5,142 nt of DNA from Mariprofundaceae bacterium (lineage in GTDB: Bacteria > Pseudomonadota > Zetaproteobacteria > Mariprofundales > Mariprofundaceae), in contig JAUZQS010000330.1 of assembly GCA_030950875.1 (NCBI GenBank), forward strand, positions 1 through 5,142. Direction: 5' to 3'. The notes under the pieces are model-generated. The model had not been told where the DNA came from, ran no database searches, and saw only the letters and a list, made by a program, of their open reading frames with translations. Position numbers and translations under genes: made by a program. This document shows, piece by piece, positions 5,012 through 5,142 of the stretch. Numbering within the stretch: position 1 is the first letter of the stretch; every line of letters begins with the position of its first letter.

Positions 5012-5142
5012 ATGTCTTTTGAACTTCAACCCATGATGATTTCAGGCAAAGAAGTATTGCCATTGATTGAAGGCGGCAAAGGAGTTGCAATCTCAACCGG
5101 CGAAAGCTCTGGCGCATGGGCCGCCGCCGGTGGCATAGGCAC
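5012..5142 (+). CDS. Nitronate monooxygenase / 2-nitropropane dioxygenase-like flavoprotein (3' end missing)
   Basis: Only the first 43 codons are inside the window. After a short lead (MSFELQPMMISGKEVL) comes LPLIEGGKGVAISTGESSGAWAAAGGIGT, the first strand and glycine-rich turn of the TIM-barrel NPD/nitronate monooxygenase family, where relatives usually read PIIQGGMGV followed by AGAVAxAGGxGT. The lysine form GGKG with SxGAWAAAGG marks a distinct subgroup I recall from proteobacteria. The family binds FMN and oxidises nitronates, but this subgroup's substrate is uncertain, and enoyl-ACP reductase FabK-type relatives share the same start. The frame is clean to the window edge and is preceded by a good ribosome site. 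Catalytic residues lie beyond the window. Confidence 0.75.
   Translation, partial: MSFELQPMMISGKEVLPLIEGGKGVAISTGESSGAWAAAGGIG

Noticed and set aside
1..5142. CRISPR array, tRNA, rRNA or toxin-antitoxin/defence genes
   Set aside because: No regularly spaced repeats, no cloverleaf-like or rRNA-like stretches and no recognisable defence domains were seen on either strand.

Overview
The window carries ordinary chromosomal genes of a proteobacterium. Base composition is moderate (roughly mid-40s % GC by eye). The gene set is an NsrR-type Rrf2 regulator, a c-di-GMP-related HD-GYP protein, a Wzy/WaaL-type membrane protein, MurI, a stand-alone RlmL and a nitronate-monooxygenase-like flavoprotein. 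This fits a Gram-negative, probably gamma- or zetaproteobacterial, host. The placement is inference; nothing here fixes the genus.

Layout. (1) 1-392, plus strand: 3' part of nsrR. (2) 393-695: non-coding stretch holding a first copy (476-616) of a short palindromic mobile repeat. (3) 696-2744, plus strand: two closely spaced genes, an HD-GYP protein whose metal site looks eroded and an O-antigen ligase/polymerase-like membrane protein. (4) 2741-2974: a second, intact copy of the mobile repeat (2741-2893) followed by a core fragment of a related repeat (2936-2974). (5) 4904-2970, minus strand: rlmL followed after 9 bases by murI. (6) 4905-5011: divergent intergenic region. (7) 5012-5142, plus strand: start of a nitronate-monooxygenase-like gene, cut by the window end.

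The most informative structure is the repeat family. The copy at 2741-2893 has perfect 12-bp terminal inverted repeats (GTAACTACTCAG / CTGAGTAGTTAC) and a perfect 8-bp target duplication (GTCCGAGA). It contains no gene, so it is a non-autonomous MITE-like insertion. GTAA ends plus an 8-bp duplication resemble the IS66 family. It landed across the end of the membrane-protein gene so that its own second to fourth bases (TAA) now form the stop codon. Reconstructing the empty site gives GAA TAG in the same place, so the encoded protein is unchanged. A related core fragment 35 bp further on contains the stop codon of the convergent murI gene, so repeat DNA ends both convergent genes.

Functionally, the HD-GYP/ligase pair suggests a surface-polysaccharide unit with a c-di-GMP-binding or scaffold partner. 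rlmL-murI is a housekeeping pair (23S rRNA methylation and D-glutamate supply for peptidoglycan). NsrR would sense nitric oxide through its three conserved cysteines. No CRISPR array, rRNA, tRNA, defence system or prophage gene was seen.
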